DNA of 64,000 nucleotides from Purshia tridentata (GCA_003254885.1 QANT01002356.1:1-64000), one strand, 5' to 3'; counted from the first letter of the stretch, positions 24,959 through 37,201 are shown. Numbers and translations: made by a program. Notes: generated from the letters alone by a model not told the origin.

Positions 24959-27900
24959 ACCTGCTTACCTTATAGATAATCCTGTGATTTTTGACCCAAT
25001 TGCAATAGGTAATTATAGTATGAGAACCAAAGCTGAATTGAATCCAAACTACAATGACCAAAAACTCTTCAATCATCTTTAGCTTCGTTTTTATTATTAT
25101 TCTTTTAGTAAAGGAAAGGGGAAGGGTTCAAATTCAGATATGTAAGTAGAAGTTTTTGTCCTCAATCAACTAAACCAACCTCAATTCACATCTGCAACTT
25201 TGTTTAGTTAATTAATTTCTTTTGTATATATTTCAATTGAGACATAGTTGACTCCAAAAATAGTTGACTAATATGTCAAATTTGTTTCTTAAGTTGGTAA
25301 AATGATTATAATAACATTCTACTTGCACATTATGTGAAAATTGTTTTGATGAAAATGTCAATTTTCTAACAAATTAGTAACTGCCGTAATGAAAATGTTT
25401 TATTGTGATTTTCTTTTCTATCCAGATTAGTAAACATTTATGATGCAAGGGTAATTAATTGTACCATGGGTGAGTCAAACAGTATTGATGTTGTAAGGTA
25501 TGCATGACTTATTTTCATAGGCTGTACCTTTAAGTTTGTGGTGGGGTAGCCATGGACCACCTGATCTCTTATTGAAGGTGCAAGATAGGTGATGATTCCA
25601 TGGCTAACATGTACATTATCATCTGTGATGCAAACACGTATTAAAAACCTTAAAGAACCAACCTTTATGTTACAATTACAGTTGGCATGACCTGAATTTT
25701 GGGCTTATTCTAAAGGCCTGCAACTTCATATAAAAAAATAGTAGTAATCTGCTTTTGATACTTGTTTTGTCTGCTTGTGGTGTAAATCTTTAGTCAAACC
25801 AAAGCCTTCTCTTTCAAGAAACCTTGACCCACTAATTAAATCATTTGCCATATTTCGCTTCTTCGATTGTGTGAGCCTTTTGCAGCTTGGCCTTGTATTA
25901 AATTATTTGCCAAAATAAAAGAGAGATTGTTGCAGCAATTGTCTGTGGAAGGCCTACATTGTCACATTTATAGTGAGCCAATAGTCACATGCCATGTTAA
26001 TAAGCTATTAAAAAGAACCCAATATAGTTTTCTTTTATGCTTGTGTTGTGGTCCTGGGGAAGAGAGAAAATCGCCATACAATATGTTTTAAAACTGAAAA
26101 AGAATTATGATGGTTAAGACTTAAGTGTGACCTGACCTAGGTATGAAACTTTGGGGTATTTTCTCAATGAAATCTCAAATAGTGGCTTGGTTCCACTTGT
26201 ATTACTTGGAATATAATTGTGTGTGTTTATATGCATGGTGTTGCATGGCTTTAGTAGCTTTGTTTCCTGGTTCTGCAGGGTTTTTCTTAAATGGTTTTTA
26301 AAGTCACATTATCAGATATCGTTTGGGTCCTTTTTACCAATTTTCAGTTCATCTTCTAAAATTCTTTAGAAATTTGTATTTTTTATTTTACCATTTTTGT
26401 CAAAAAATAACTCAGCACTAAGAAAAGAAAAACCAAATTTAACAAGTTCTTCTGTTCTTTTTTTTATTTTGGTCAGAGTAATAATTATTGTTCTGTTCTA
26501 TTGAAATGGCAAGTAAGCATTGGAGTCTGGATGGCATATGTTGGTGGTCCTCACTTGATAACTCAATTTTAATCTTTTCCTCCTCCTCACGCGCTGCCTA
26601 TGTGCGGTTCTCTATGTCAAGCGTGGGTCTATAGTACATTGAGCAAAGAGCTCTGCCAAGGAGCCCTTCCGGTTCCTCCAACACCCCCCCACTCTCAAAT
26701 TCAACGCGCGTGGAATGATTACTCCCAAGTACAGACCGTAGAGAGGCCAGAGTTGTTCCCCACGGTCCGGTGCATCGCGTGGGTCAAACAGACCTTACAC
26801 CATCACTAATTCACTGTTATGAGTACCGTAGCCAATTAAGCATGGTGATGATATTATTGATAATTGTTGGAGTCCGGTCACGTGCGCCTTTGGATTCTTA
26901 TCTGATTTTCACATCGTCGCTGTCGACCCCCCCATGTGATACAAGTTTAAGAAAAAGGCCGCCTTTTAAGCATTTAATATCGAAACTGCCACTGTGTCTT
27001 TGTCATTTAGCGGCTGAGGAACAAGGGGAAAACGGCTAGTTATTATTAGTGAGGGTTGAGTGGGAATTGCGGTGGGGTGAAAAGCAGAGGAAGAATTGGG
27101 CACACGGATGCTGATTGATATTTCCAACACACCTTATTCATTTACTCATCGACTCATCCCTCACTTGTCTCTCTTTATTGTCTCATTGCTTTACTTGCAC
27201 TTATGATCAACCCATGTTGCTCCTTGGCCCATTTTTCACATCACACCTCACCATCTCATGAAAACAAGTCCCATTTCATCATCTAGGTTGTGCCATTACG
27301 ATATATAATGTTATGGGTTTTCGTTTTCAGTTTAATGTTCAAAGAAAACAATACACAATGTTATGTTAGGTTCCACTTTTATTATACTTTCATGTCACTC
27401 ATACATGAAAAGCCGTATTAAGAGAATATCATAATTCATACATGGAGAATATAAATTATTAATTACCTTAAATAAGGACTTAGAGTAGTTAGAGTGTCAA
27501 GTCGTGTAGCCGAGCATATCAACTGTTTAGCACGAGTTGTTGTCTGACCACTTTGAGATAATGGGTCTTAGCTGGACTCTAATCAATCTGACACTTGTCT
27601 TTAAATTGGTCACTTGTCAAAGCTATTTGGAGATTATAATATCCTTGAATAGCAGTTCATTTGATGACAAGTGGTTGCCATAGGCAATGTGGCTTAAGCT
27701 TGCTGTAAGATGTTGATTTGCTCCCATTAGAGTAAAGAGGTATACCATAGTAATACCAAAAAAAGAGTACTTTCCTTTTCCTTTTCCTTTTCATTTATTT
27801 GGGTGATCTTTGGTGCCCTTTCTTTTTCCTTGACTTCCTCACATGTGCGTACCAAGATTCGGCACCTAAAGGCTAAAGCCATAAAAGCCACATGCATGCC

Positions 27901-28234
27901 CTCTACGGCTCTATCTATGCATAGATACACACCACAATGTCCCAGCAGCAACTGTACAAGTAAAGGGCATTACCGTCATTTAAGGCCCATGTAACCAGAT
28001 CCTTACCCTCACTCACTTACATTTTGATAAAGACAAACACCATTCTGAATTTCTGTCACCGTTCAATACCAATAGAACTCATCTCTCTCGTTCTCTCTCT
28101 CACTCTTAACTCTCTGCAGCTACAATACCCACCATACAAACCAAACAAAGCTTCGTCAATCATAATCCTCCAACCCCATACTGCTCTGCCATGTCAATGA
28201 CCAAAGCTCTGTAAAAGAAAAATTATGAAAAATA
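24959..28234. other. Long gene-free stretch before the 731-residue gene
   Basis: About 3.3 kb without a supported gene. It starts with the OPA3-like 3' UTR. Around 25547-25606 a short hairpin brings AGCCATGGA opposite TCCATGGCT. Around 26580-26980 the base composition is less AT-rich, with a G-box core CACGTG at 26879-26884. Near 27771-27792 there is a CCTTTT microsatellite. CT-rich leader sequence from about 28082 to 28110 suggests the transcription start of the next gene. Frames inside it look random. Confidence 0.55.
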
Positions 28235-30430
28235 ATGGAGTCAGAGAGACCCCATCGCACCAAAAGTAACAGCAGCAGTGGTACAAGCGAGCTCTTCATT
28301 TGCTTCAGTACTTCTCGCCTCTCTTCTGCATCCATGAAGCTCTCCTCCAAGTCCATTCTCAGCCCAGGCCGTGCAAGAGAACCTTCCCAAATCTCCCTCT
28401 CCACATCTCTCAGCCGCAGGCTCAGAACCAGTGGCAGCATCAAGGGTGGCCAAGCCTCCCCAATGTTTCCAAGTGGTGGCAAAAAAAGAGGCTGCGGTTT
28501 CGAAAACCCAGAACCCTCTTCCCCCAAAGTCACATGTATTGGTCAGGTCAGAGTCAAGACCAAGAAACAGGGCAAGAAAATGAGGATGATCAGATCAAAG
28601 CGCAGGGGTGCTGAGGCCAGTTTCAGAAAAGCAGAGCAAAATGTGCAGACCGGTTCAGCTAGTCAACAAGAGCTTCTTCACAATCGGGAGAACTTCCAAG
28701 GTTTGCACTTTCAGAATCACCAGATCAGTAATAATCAACAGCAGGAGTGTTTGCGGCATAGAAACCAGAGGTGGGTTCATCTTCCTCTGACGATTTGTGA
28801 GGCTTTGAGGGCTTTTGGGTCGGAGTTCAACTGTTTCGTGCCGAACCGGTCGTCGTGTATGGCTAGCGATGGTAAAGAGAAGGAAGAGACTAAGGGATTG
28901 AGATCGGAAAATGGTGGGAGCTCATCTTGTGGGGCTGTTTTTGCGAGGTGGTTTGTGGCTTTGCAAGATGGGGATGGGAAAGGGAGGGAGATAGAACTGG
29001 TGGTGGGAGAAGAAGAGAGAACAGAGAGGAGTAGCAGCAGCCATAGCCAGAGGAGGCAAGTGTTTGAAGGGATTGAGTTCAAGGAAGAGAGAGCTGAGGC
29101 GGTGATGGACGAAGAAGAGGAAGCAGGTAGAGTGAGCATTTGTGTTCCACCCAAGAATGCTCTGTTGCTTATGAGGTGTAGATCTGATCCAGTGAAAATG
29201 GCTGCGCTTGCTAATCGCTTTTGGGAGATGCCAGCTCCCAAAGATGAAGAGAAGGATGAGGATGAGGGTCATAAAGAAAAAGCAGATAAAGCAGAAGGGG
29301 ATGTACAAGAGGGTGGTGAAGTACTAGAAAATGTGCAAAATGGGTTGGAGACTGAGCTTGTTAAAGAGGATGATGGTATGTGTGAGAAATGGGTTTCTGA
29401 TAGTGAAGAGCATGAAGACCCAGAAGAGCAAGCAAATTTGGTTTTACAAGCAGAGGAGGAGAGTGCGAAAGATATGGATTATGAGAACCCAGAAAAAAGG
29501 CAGCAACTTTATCAGCTACAAGAGCTAGAAGAAGAAGAAGAAAAAGAATGCCAACAAGAATCAGAGCAAGAACTAGGATTAATGGAGATGGATTCAAACC
29601 AACCAGCATTAGAAGAAGACCCTGCGCTAAATGGTTCTTTGGCTGAAGTTCTTGTAGATCCAGAAAAGATAGAACTTGAAGAAAATTGTCATGAATGTGA
29701 AGCAACAGACAAAGAACAACCGCAAGAACAAAAAGAAGAGGAAGTAAGAGAAGTAAAGCTTTCAAACTTGGAAGAAGAACCAGAAGAAGACAAACACGAA
29801 GAAGTGGAAAAAACAGAGGCTGAAGCAAAGTTTACAGAGGAGTCAACGGAGGACGAGAAGGAGAACAGAGAGATGCCTTGGGAAGCAGAAAAGACCCTGA
29901 CCATAGATAAACCCGAACCTGAATACCCGAATGCCCACGTAGATGAACCCGGGTCAAAGCGGGCGACTCAAAGCCCGGTCTTGCCGGACTGCTTGCTGTT
30001 AATGATGTGCGAGCCCAAATTGTCGATGGAGGTGTCCAAGGAAACCTGGGTCTGCAAAACGGACTTCATTCGATGCCTGCCAGAGCGACACGTCAGCAGC
30101 AAAAAAACCAATGGCCCAGATGAGGCCAAGAAGCGGGTCAGCATCGAATCCAAGCCCGTGCCGCCGCAGCAGCAGATAATTCAGCCGCCGAGGTCTTCCT
30201 GCTCTTTTCCGGTGCAGGCGGCTCCGGTGTCTATGGCTGCGATGATAGGACAGAAGCTGGTGGGGTCCAATGGATACGAGCCGTTCGTGCTCACGCGGTG
30301 CAAGTCGGAGCCGATGAGGACTGCGTCGAAGCTCGCGGCCCCGGAAAACTGTTTCTGGAAGAATAGGAAGCTTGAGCCGCATCATCGTCCGGGCGCGCTC
30401 GGAGTCGGCGCGGCTGGAGTCGGGTTTTGA
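28235..30430 (+). CDS. Intronless acidic 731-residue plant protein, function unknown
   Basis: A single uninterrupted frame of 731 residues. I do not recognise a function; it recalls plant proteins labelled protamine P1-like on the basis of their basic N-terminus. Seen in it: a Ser/Arg-rich N-terminus with SPKVTCIGQVRVK at 96-108 and a basic patch KTKKQGKKMRMIRSKRR at 108-124; WVHLPLTICEALRAFGSEF near 182-200; a first LLLMRCRSDP around 310-319; a long Glu-rich region from about 330 to 570, probably disordered or coiled coil; a degenerate copy LLLMMCEP around 588-594; and a last copy LTRCKSEP around 686-693. RCRSDP and RCKSEP fit the pattern R-x-x-S-x-P. The C-terminus FWKNRKLEPHH mirrors FWEMPAPK after the first copy. 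Nuclear location is likely but inferred. Confidence 0.85.
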   Translation: MESERPHRTKSNSSSGTSELFICFSTSRLSSASMKLSSKSILSPGRAREPSQISLSTSLSRRLRTSGSIKGGQASPMFPSGGKKRGCGFENPEPSSPKVTCIGQVRVKTKKQGKKMRMIRSKRRGAEASFRKAEQNVQTGSASQQELLHNRENFQGLHFQNHQISNNQQQECLRHRNQRWVHLPLTICEALRAFGSEFNCFVPNRSSCMASDGKEKEETKGLRSENGGSSSCGAVFARWFVALQDGDGKGREIELVVGEEERTERSSSSHSQRRQVFEGIEFKEERAEAVMDEEEEAGRVSICVPPKNALLLMRCRSDPVKMAALANRFWEMPAPKDEEKDEDEGHKEKADKAEGDVQEGGEVLENVQNGLETELVKEDDGMCEKWVSDSEEHEDPEEQANLVLQAEEESAKDMDYENPEKRQQLYQLQELEEEEEKECQQESEQELGLMEMDSNQPALEEDPALNGSLAEVLVDPEKIELEENCHECEATDKEQPQEQKEEEVREVKLSNLEEEPEEDKHEEVEKTEAEAKFTEESTEDEKENREMPWEAEKTLTIDKPEPEYPNAHVDEPGSKRATQSPVLPDCLLLMMCEPKLSMEVSKETWVCKTDFIRCLPERHVSSKKTNGPDEAKKRVSIESKPVPPQQQIIQPPRSSCSFPVQAAPVSMAAMIGQKLVGSNGYEPFVLTRCKSEPMRTASKLAAPENCFWKNRKLEPHHRPGALGVGAAGVGF

Positions 30431-31631
30431 GCCGAGGTAATTAATGGGGAATGTGAAAAGAAAATATGTAGGATTGATTAATTAGTTGTATCATCATGTA
30501 CTGGGTGAGTGTAGGATTTCAGAGTGATGTTATTGCTCTCTCTTGTTTGTAAATTTTTATTTTAGTGATTTTCTATAAATTATTTTATGTTTCTCTTATA
30601 AATTTATAATTCATTTCAGTTAACTTTTTTTAATTTTCTTATGAATTATGATAAGTTAATTTGATGATTTATCTGTAAATGATGTGTTTTCCATATACAT
30701 ACCTGATACAAATCGTACGGTGGTGATTTAATTGTTTTGAAATTGAATAGTAGTACCACTTTTTTAGTCTTTCTTTTGGCTTACATGAATAAGGTGAAGA
30801 GTAAAACTTTGAATACATACAATTAGTTGCAAATCATTTGCTGATATCTGGTAAGTTCGAGAATTTTATTGCATGTGAAGTTCGAACTGAAGATGTTCGA
30901 TTTTGTGATCCACCATTTTTATATCATTGGAGGGTAGCAACTTCATTTTCTGGTGTCACTAATTTATGGGTTGCTCTATTTTCTCCTTTTGTGAATGAAT
31001 GATGATGCAGCTTCTTTTTTGGTCATCAATGGCGATACAGTAAAAATTGGTTTTGCCATGTGCAGTTACTTGTAAGTGGTTCTGTAAAGGAGCCTATTTG
31101 GTCTGTGTCATGTTCTAATATTGATGCAACAAAAAATATTTTAGCTCTGTGGACGTTTGTAAGGTGACGAAAGTGAAACAAAATGGAGTAGCACAGGGCA
31201 GAAAGCGACCATTCAATTTAGATAGGGAGTCGAGCTACGGCTGGAGCCATGTTAGAAGGCGGAGGAGGAGGAGGAGAAGATGAAGATGAAAGTCGAATTC
31301 TTATAAATGTGGCGGTACACCACAAGAAGAAGAGGAGTAGGAGGAGGAGGAGGAGAAAGTCGAACCCATGTTTTAAGTGACAGTCAAGTGCCTAATAAGT
31401 GAAAATTTGAATAGACAATTAGAGTGAGATTGAGAATTAATAGGGGATTATCAAAGTTGGGTTAAGTTGTCACATGACCCCACAGTGGTCAAAAAAAAAA
31501 AAAAAGTTGTCACATGACCCCATATCAACGCTGCTCTGTCACATTCCATAAAAGCTGTTTTGCAATTTGTAAAGCAACCAACCCAATGTGATTTGAGGAA
31601 TCAACAATAATAGGACAAGTATTTTGTTGTT
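30431..31631. other. Intergenic DNA after the 731-residue gene
   Basis: Probable 3' UTR and spacer. A GGA/GAA-rich patch lies at about 31258-31365. I see no gene. Confidence 0.5.
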
Positions 31632-32602
31632 GGGAAATTCTAAACATACTTAACAATTTTCTTTTCTTACCCAACTTTTTAATTTATCCAATTATCACTT
31701 TTTTAAAATTAATATTTTCTCATTTTACTCAACCTAAATTACTATTATACCCTTATTAAAAATACTCCACTCTTGTATTTTCTTTCCTTACCCAACTAAT
31801 GCGCATACCCTACTCACTCCCTTTCTTTCCTCCATGCAGCACCACCCCTCCCTCTCTCCTCCCCACTCTCTTGCCCATAGCAGCACCCTCCCTCTCTCTC
31901 TATCTCTTATTCCCTCTCTCCTCTCCTTTCTCCTTTTTCTCTTCTCTCCCTTTCTTTGTTGCAACTGGTTCGCAAATAGCCATCGAACAAAACTAGCAGT
32001 TTCAGCAGAAAACTGCCAAACGAACCCACTAGTTTCGGTGGATGACTGCCGAACAGCTTCAAAGCTCATCTTTTGCTGAATATAAGAGGCTTGTTCAATG
32101 GGTAGCTGCCGAAGAAAGCATTTAGGTTCGACACTGGTTTGCCGAACTTGGAATAAGGGCGTGTTTGATCGAAGGGGAAGGAAGAGAGAGGAGTTGGGCA
32201 CGGGTTGGGTCAGAGGGGAAGGAAGAGAGAGGAGCTGGGCACGGGAGAAGAGCTGAGCACAAGGTGGGTCGAAGGGGAAGGAAGAGAGACAAGCTGGGCA
32301 CGGGGTGGGTCGAAGAGAGAGAGAGAGGGTGGTGTTGATGTTGGTGGTGCTCATGGAGGTCTGAGGTGACGGGTGACATGCGAAGAAGAGGAAAGAGAGA
32401 GAGAAGGTGGTGGTGTTGTTGGTGTGGCGTGCGAAGAAGATGGTGATGCTGGGCATGGGGTGGGTCAGAAGGGAAGGAAAAGAGAAAGGAGCTAGGCACA
32501 AGGAAAAAATGGTCAATTTATAATAGGACAAAATAGTCAGTTCATGTATAAATTTTTTATTAGGTAAAAAAAGAAAATAGTAGAGTATGTATAAAATTTC
32601 CG
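31632..32602. mobile_element. MULE-like non-autonomous DNA transposon
   Basis: The left end reads GGGAAATTCTAAACATACTT and the right end, on the opposite strand, CGGAAATTTTATACATACTC. The imperfect inverted match continues for about 38 bp through TTTTCTTTT.TTACC. Flanks TTTGTTGTT (31623-31631) and TCTGCTGTT (32603-32611) agree at 7 of 9 bases, which would fit the 9-bp target duplication of Mutator-like elements after some decay. The interior is CT/GA-rich with about 45-bp imperfect repeats of GGAAGGAAGAGAGAGGAG-type sequence. A 247-codon open frame on the - strand (31788-32531) is low in complexity and shows no transposase motif, so I do not call it a gene. Confidence 0.6.
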
Positions 32603-34138
32603 TCTGCTGTTTCTATATCAGCAAGTGCTAAAATGAGTGTTTATTGACATTGTTTTTTCAAGTGACTGATATCTCCCTCTTCAAGTCTTAAAACAATCAT
32701 AACCTGAAGGACTTATCTATTTCCAAAGCAGCAGACATCTTTTACAGAGATTCCATCTTTTCCTAGACAAAGATTTTCTTTTCCTTAACTATAGAGGGTA
32801 CTTTTAAATGTAAAGACAAGAATAAACATATAATAAAATGAATACCATAAAGAAGAAAAGTAAGTGGGGGTTCTGCATTTGCCTTAGAGAGGATCTATAA
32901 TGGTGGACTGTGGAGAGTACACAGGTTCCCACTGGCCTTGTTAGACATGGCAAACTCCTATGCTAGTTGTTCAAGATTATGAGGTCACAATTGCTTGGTT
33001 CGTATTATTTTATATTTTTGTAGAATACTATTCAGCTAAATTTTGACTTGTTTAATTAATTGTATTATGAATCATATATATCATGTTCAAATCAACCCAC
33101 GTATCGTGTATTGATGTCAATGGGAGGAACCTAATAACTGAGCAAGCTACAACGTCCAGAGTTATGGTGAGGAGGAGACCTACGCCTTTTATGTTAAAGT
33201 AACCTATTATGGAAACCCATTAAAACAAAGACCTACACTAATCATCACATCAATTACATTTAGGCCCCAAGCTTATGGCCCCACCAAGCTGAAGGGCCCA
33301 AATAGCCCATTTCATAAATGTAAATCAAATTAAAAATATAAATTAAAAAATCAGAAAATTACATTTAAATTAATAAAATATTTCAATATTACATAATGGT
33401 CAATGTAAATTTTATTTTCTCATAAAGATCAATGAGTTTTGAAATTATATTCCACTTTAGTCACTAAATCCAATTTACTTTTAGACAATAATGATTAAAA
33501 TGAAACTATAAAAAAATGCATTGATTAAAATGTAATTGTGAAATATTTTACTGATTTATTTGTAATTAACCCATTAAAATACCAATCAATAAATGTATAC
33601 ATTACTTCTAAATAGAAATCATGTGATATACTGCACAGTGCACTGTTTCGATAAATTTGATACGTTTTAAAGTTATTAAGAGATGTGGTCTGATTACAAT
33701 GACAAATCGTGGTGGATTGGTTTTCCTTTGTTCTTCATTCTTCGATATTCTATTTCTTGTAATCGTAGAAGACTAGTAGTTGTTAAGAGATGTACGTAAA
33801 GTTGTGAACCAAACTAATTTGGTTTAGCCTTATGTGTTCCCAACAATAAAAACATGTGTACTCAACTTGCATTTCCATGTGAAGCAAGTGAAAGCTGGTA
33901 TTTATGAGCTCTTCTTTCTCACTTGCTATTTTAGTATTTTATGAGTAATTGTTATCCACAGGTAAGCATCATAATCTTTATTTAATCACTAAATGAGAGG
34001 TCGGTCCTGATTAAAACCAACCTCTACTTAACCAAACCCACTATATGAAGCTTAAAGTTTAGCCAGGATAATATATTAATACAAATTTCATGAATCTTGG
34101 CCAAAAACCAACCTAACCCAACAATTAGTTCCTCTTAG
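32603..34138. other. Intergenic DNA before the DUF599 gene
   Basis: AT-rich spacer with no exon chain, RNA gene or clear repeat. Probable promoter of the DUF599 gene at its right end. Confidence 0.5.
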
Positions 34139-34166
34139 TTGAGAGAGAGAGAGAGAGAGAGAGAGA
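34139..34166 (+). repeat. GA microsatellite ending at the DUF599 start codon
   Basis: A run of about fourteen GA units ends at 34166, and the ATG of the DUF599 gene begins at 34167. Such repeats in plant 5' leaders vary in length between individuals and bind GAGA-type factors, so the length here may affect expression; that is inference. Confidence 0.9.
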
Positions 34167-35051
34167 ATGGTTTGGAGGAAGGAGTACTTAGATTTAGTGC
34201 TGGTCCCAACTGGATTGCTAATCATGTTTTGCTACCATCTCTTTCTTCTCTATAGATGCCTAAGACATCCTGAAACCACAGTCATTGGCAACGAGAACCA
34301 CTGCAGAAAAGCTTGGGTTGAGAGAATGTTGCAGGTCAGTAATATATAGATCTGAACCAAATATAAATATCATGTTAACCAATAAATTTAACTTTAATTA
34401 TGATCACCTCCAAAACTTTGATGGATCTTAATTAATATGCAGATTGAAGCAAAGGACAGAGGTCAGTCTCTAACAGTAATCTCAAGCACCATAACAGCAG
34501 CTAATTTCTTAGCCTCAACCTCGTTAGCACTAAGCTCTCTGATTGGAGCATGGGTTGGAAGCTCTTCAAATAACACCTTCATGACTAGTATTACATACGG
34601 TGACACAAGTCCTACCATAATTTCTGTCAAATATATTAGCATTCTGACCTGCTTCCTACTGGCTTTAGCTTCTTTTTTACATTGTATAAGAGATTTTGTC
34701 CATGCCAATTTTCTCATTAGCATGCCAGACAGTGACATTCCTCTAGCTCATGTGCAGAAGGCTGTGGTAAGGGGAGGCATGTTCTGGACATTGGGGTTGA
34801 GAGCAATCTACTTTGCCACTGCTTTGCTCCTCTGGATTTTTGGTCCAATTCCAATGTTTGTTTGTTCAGTGACTATGGTGTTGATTTTGCACTTTCTTGA
34901 TTCAAATTCCACTCCATTGCATCAGTTTAAACCAGCCAAGAGTCATAATATGGTCAGGAAAATTGGTGAAGAAAAAAACAGAAGGGAAATGCCTGAAAGG
35001 GTTAGGGAGCAACATGAAAGATCACACATGGATGGAAGCAGAACTCAATAA
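34167..35051 (+). CDS. DUF599 family membrane protein
   Basis: Plant-type DUF599 protein of 258 residues from two exons, 34167-34334 and 34443-35051. The family has no settled biochemical function. I see four hydrophobic segments: about 9-29 (LVLVPTGLLIMFCYHLFLLY), 72-90, 118-140 (ISILTCFLLALASFLHCI) and 178-212. Family hallmarks include the YHLFLLYRCLRHPETT start, AANFLASTSLALSSLIGAW, and RDFVHANFLISMPDSD. The stretch RGGMFWTLGLRAIYFATALL is also conserved. The charged C-terminal 40 residues are probably in the cytosol. The start codon directly follows a GA microsatellite. Confidence 0.9.
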
Positions 35052-35680
35052 TGTAAAGATTAAGTTCAGAGGCTGCAAGTTAAACTACAGGGTAAGAGGT
35101 TTGGAGTATTACAGTAAGAGAGAAAGAGAGATCAGAAAATCAAATGTTGTGTATGCTAATTCCTATCTTAATTAAATTTTTGGTAACAAACTTAGACATG
35201 ATCTAATGACTTGTTTTTGGTAATTTTCATTACTTTTGAGTTTTTCGGCATCTTCTTACTTATAGAAAACCCCTTAAAAGGGTTAATTACCAGGGACATC
35301 GGTTCTTTTACTGAAAAATGTTTGAGAGCTGAGGGTGCCAAGATTCTTTTCAATATTAATACAAGTCTCAAAAGGAGATCAATAGATGCAGAGATTTCAT
35401 GTTGAAAAAGTCAGTTTCCTTCTTTTCACGATTTCAGTTGGCTTTACAGATTCTGAAAAACAGATTTTCAAATTAGTTTACAAGTTGACAAACATTAATG
35501 GAAGCTGCTATGAACAATTGCATCTTTTGAAATAATATATTATATTACTAATTGCACAGAGGTTCAACTATTCAGAGATTGATGAATTAGGACATGGCTT
35601 TCATTCAAAAGACAATATTCCTAGAAACAAGTTGAAATGTAAAAAACCTATTCCACTGCGTCAATATCGGTTCTACTACT
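35052..35680. other. Spacer between convergent DUF599 and DUF3082 genes
   Basis: The two genes face each other, so this stretch holds both 3' UTRs. I see no other feature. Confidence 0.6.
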
Positions 35681-37201
35681 CTATTTTGCCTCATCTGAAC
35701 TTTGAGCCCCCTTGCTGCTGTTAGGAGCACTATTTGTCGGATTCTCAGCTGTTGAATTCAGTGAGGCTGACTGCTCTTTTCCTTTATTATCAGTTTCTGT
35801 ACTTGTAGATTCTTCCATGATGGAGTTTAAGGTGAGCTGACCAGCATAAAGAACTAAACCAACAGCATTGATGCCGAAAACAAATGTTGCAAGGTAGCAC
35901 AACCCATTGATAATGGTCCTGCAAACAGAAGATGAAGGGTGATCAATCTTCGGATGAATAAAAGGCAAGGCACACTGGAAGGAAGTAGTAGTAGGAGCTA
36001 CCTTATGGTTATTGTAATCTGACGAACCTGAAATGAAGAAAACAAGTACAGTGTTCAGAGCTTAGGATGAGTATAGTCAAGTTAAAAGACCAGTACTCTA
36101 AACCAATGTACAAGGAACAATTCAATCAAAAGTAAGAGCATGGGCAATCAAGGAACAAACCGAAAAATTATCTGAAATCGTTTGGCGGTTGAGAGATGCC
36201 TCAATTGTGGTAGTGAACTTGTAAAGAATCAGTGCGATGACACCAGCCGATATTCCACCCAACAATGCCTGAACAGGTGAAGGTGTTGTAGGCTTCCCTT
36301 CAATAGAAGCTGAAGTCATTGCTTTCAAGCTATCCAAAGCCTCATCCTTCAATGACTGCTTCACTCCAGAAGATCTGAATTTCTATGCACCAAAATCACT
36401 TCATCAAAGCCCACAAATTGGCTCACAATTACACATAAAACTTGGAGCTAAAATTGATGGCAAATTGTCAAATCCCATTTTAACCACAATGGCACATTAC
36501 TTGAATTGTAGAATTAACCTATTGAAGTGAATGTATTATGGAAGAGCATTAATAAAACCCAGCTGGCAAAAAATTTAATTCAAGTTTTAAAAGTGCATAA
36601 ACATGTGGCATTGAAGTTAAAGCAACAAAATTCAGTTCCCCAATATGTAAAACTGAATCATCAGTTCATCAAAAACATAAAAAACTTAAAAGTGAAAAAC
36701 AAAATGGAATCCCAACAAAACCCAGTTCTTATAATTCCAAACTGCCAGCACAATAACACACAAATAAACAATAATTGTATGCATAAATGAAAAGAAAGCT
36801 ACAATCTTTACCAGTTCTCTGGCACGCTTTGCTCGGCGTCGCAGAGAGCGAAAGAGAAAGATAGCGATGGCTCCAGTGAGAAGAACACTGGTGGCCACTT
36901 GTAAAGAAGAAGGGTCATCGTCGGTAGCAAATATTGGAGTGGAAGAAGGCAACAATTGTATGGGACCCTCTGGCTCTGAGTCTGCAGTAATAGTGGTTGT
37001 GATGGTGGGTTCTGGAGCTTCGGCTAGCCATTGTAGGGGTTTGGGTGCAGAATGAGCTGAGACGGAGCAGAGACTGATTGGTCTGTAGAGAGAGTTGAGA
37101 GGAGAAGATGAGAGATTGGGAGGAGAGAGAAAGTGGGTTTGGGGGGGATGAGAGAGACTGATGGGGGAGTTGGAACAGAGGAGGTGTTGGGTCTGCAACA
37201 T
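35681..37201 (-). CDS. DUF3082 family protein, probably plastid membrane
   Basis: On the - strand, exons 37201-36812, 36382-36161, 36027-36002 and 35918-35681 encode 291 residues. The third exon has only 26 nt, and the frame closes only if it is included. The N-terminal 55 residues are rich in Ser, Pro and Leu and poor in acidic residues, as in a chloroplast transit peptide. Three hydrophobic segments follow: VATSVLLTGAIAIFLFRSL at about 102-120, LLGGISAGVIALILYKFTT at about 158-176, and YLATFVFGINAVGLVLYAGQ in the last third. The C-terminus is a Ser/Asn/Glu-rich tail. DUF3082 proteins are known in plants and cyanobacteria without an assigned role. From memory the Arabidopsis relative lies near At3g15110. 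Confidence 0.82.

Noticed and set aside
25100-25205. SINE-like words GGGTTCAAATTCAG and GGTTGGTTTAGTTGATTG
   Set aside because: The box B-like and box A-like words are on opposite strands, so they cannot be one SINE head.
25547-25606. Short hairpin resembling a miRNA precursor
   Set aside because: Only about ten plus five base pairs with an unequal bulge, and no match to a miRNA I know. Small-RNA reads would be needed.
26600-27039. Two short frames in less AT-rich DNA before the 731-residue gene
   Set aside because: No domain, no splice partners and no codon pattern; the stretch is more likely promoter sequence.
28156-28533. 125-codon frame on the - strand
   Set aside because: It overlaps the start of the 731-residue gene in antisense, has no motif and has no exon partner.
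29361-29828. 155-codon Leu-rich frame on the - strand
   Set aside because: It is antisense to the Glu-rich part of the 731-residue gene, where GAA/GAG codons give long open Leu/Phe/Ser frames.
31788-32531. 247-codon frame on the - strand
   Set aside because: It is low in complexity (Ser/Pro/Leu then Arg/Glu), lies entirely inside the MULE-like element and shows no known domain.
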